Positions 63,915 through 64,000 of a DNA stretch of 64,000 nt are shown here, one piece after another (the stretch's first letter is position 1; every line of letters starts with the position of its first letter). The notes under the pieces were generated by a model, which saw only the letters and a list, made by a program, of their open reading frames with translations, was not told where the DNA came from and ran no database searches. The stretch lies in assembly GCA_963696325.1 (NCBI GenBank), contig CAVOJV010000015.1:28707-92706 (forward strand), read 5' to 3'. The position numbers were made by a program, and so were the translations under genes. Origin of the DNA: CAVOJV01 sp963696325 (GTDB taxonomy: Bacteria > Pseudomonadota > Gammaproteobacteria > Competibacterales > Competibacteraceae).

Positions 63915-64000
63915 CCGGTCCACACCCCCCGACCCGACCCTCCCCTACCCGCGGAGAGCGCGTCTGGCGAAAGAGTGGGAGAGGGAACTCAGGCGCTCAT

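Overview
This window looks like a chromosomal segment of a fairly GC-rich gammaproteobacterium. The evidence is the gene order smpB / ratA-rnfH / bamE / fur / recN / nadK / hrcA-grpE-dnaK-dnaJ, a two-gene-style ssrA tmRNA with an ANDDNYALAA tag, and the genes opgD, mtfA and ttcA. A phasin-like gene suggests a polyhydroxyalkanoate-storing organism. A Competibacter-like lineage would fit, but that is only a guess.

Region 1 (1-18.2 kb) is a surface-polysaccharide / O-antigen type cluster. It holds a flippase, Wzy-like polymerase, three GT4 and several GT2 glycosyltransferases, hexapeptide acyltransferases, two methyltransferases and a secreted beta-helix (pectate-lyase-like) protein. Two toxin-antitoxin pairs and an ISKra4-type insertion sequence are embedded in it; the IS cuts an acyltransferase and has left a 9-bp target duplication. 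Most genes here carry one or more single-base frameshifts.

Region 2 (18.2-21.5 kb) is a scrapyard of mobile DNA: a deleted IS21-like element, a gutted large serine recombinase, two associated small genes, and a merR/merTP mercury-uptake module without merA. It abuts the 3' end of ssrA.

Region 3 (21.8-32.3 kb) is intact core: ssrA, smpB, ratA, rnfH, bamE, fur, recN, nadK, and the heat-shock operon hrcA-grpE-dnaK-dnaJ. The latter has a perfect CIRCE operator and a sigma-32-type promoter.

Region 4 (32.3-42.1 kb) is a 9.8-kb integrated element bounded by a 14-bp repeat of the last bases of dnaJ. It carries a tyrosine integrase, an AlpA-like regulator, an SSB-like protein, a TOPRIM/DUF927 primase-helicase, an iteron array inside a coding sequence, small unknown genes, both terminase subunits and the tail of a second terminase. 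It has no portal, capsid, tail or lysis genes. This satellite-like element is the most novel object in the window.

Region 5 (42.3-64 kb) is mostly core or housekeeping: opgD, a cspA-type gene, chrA, rhlE, an RRM protein, a YaiI protein, a lipase-like hydrolase, ggt, mtfA, a branched-chain amino-acid ABC transporter, ttcA, ydcH, a phasin-HhH protein and a DUF349 protein. The transporter genes livH and livM are separated by an AlbA_2 (Schlafen-like) gene and are followed, translationally coupled, by a RecQ-associated-type phosphoribosyltransferase and a DprA/SMF-like gene.

Broken reading frames are concentrated in accessory regions and in 53-54.4 kb and 61-64 kb, while 22-32 kb is clean. Many breaks are at homopolymers, so part of the damage may be sequencing error rather than biology.
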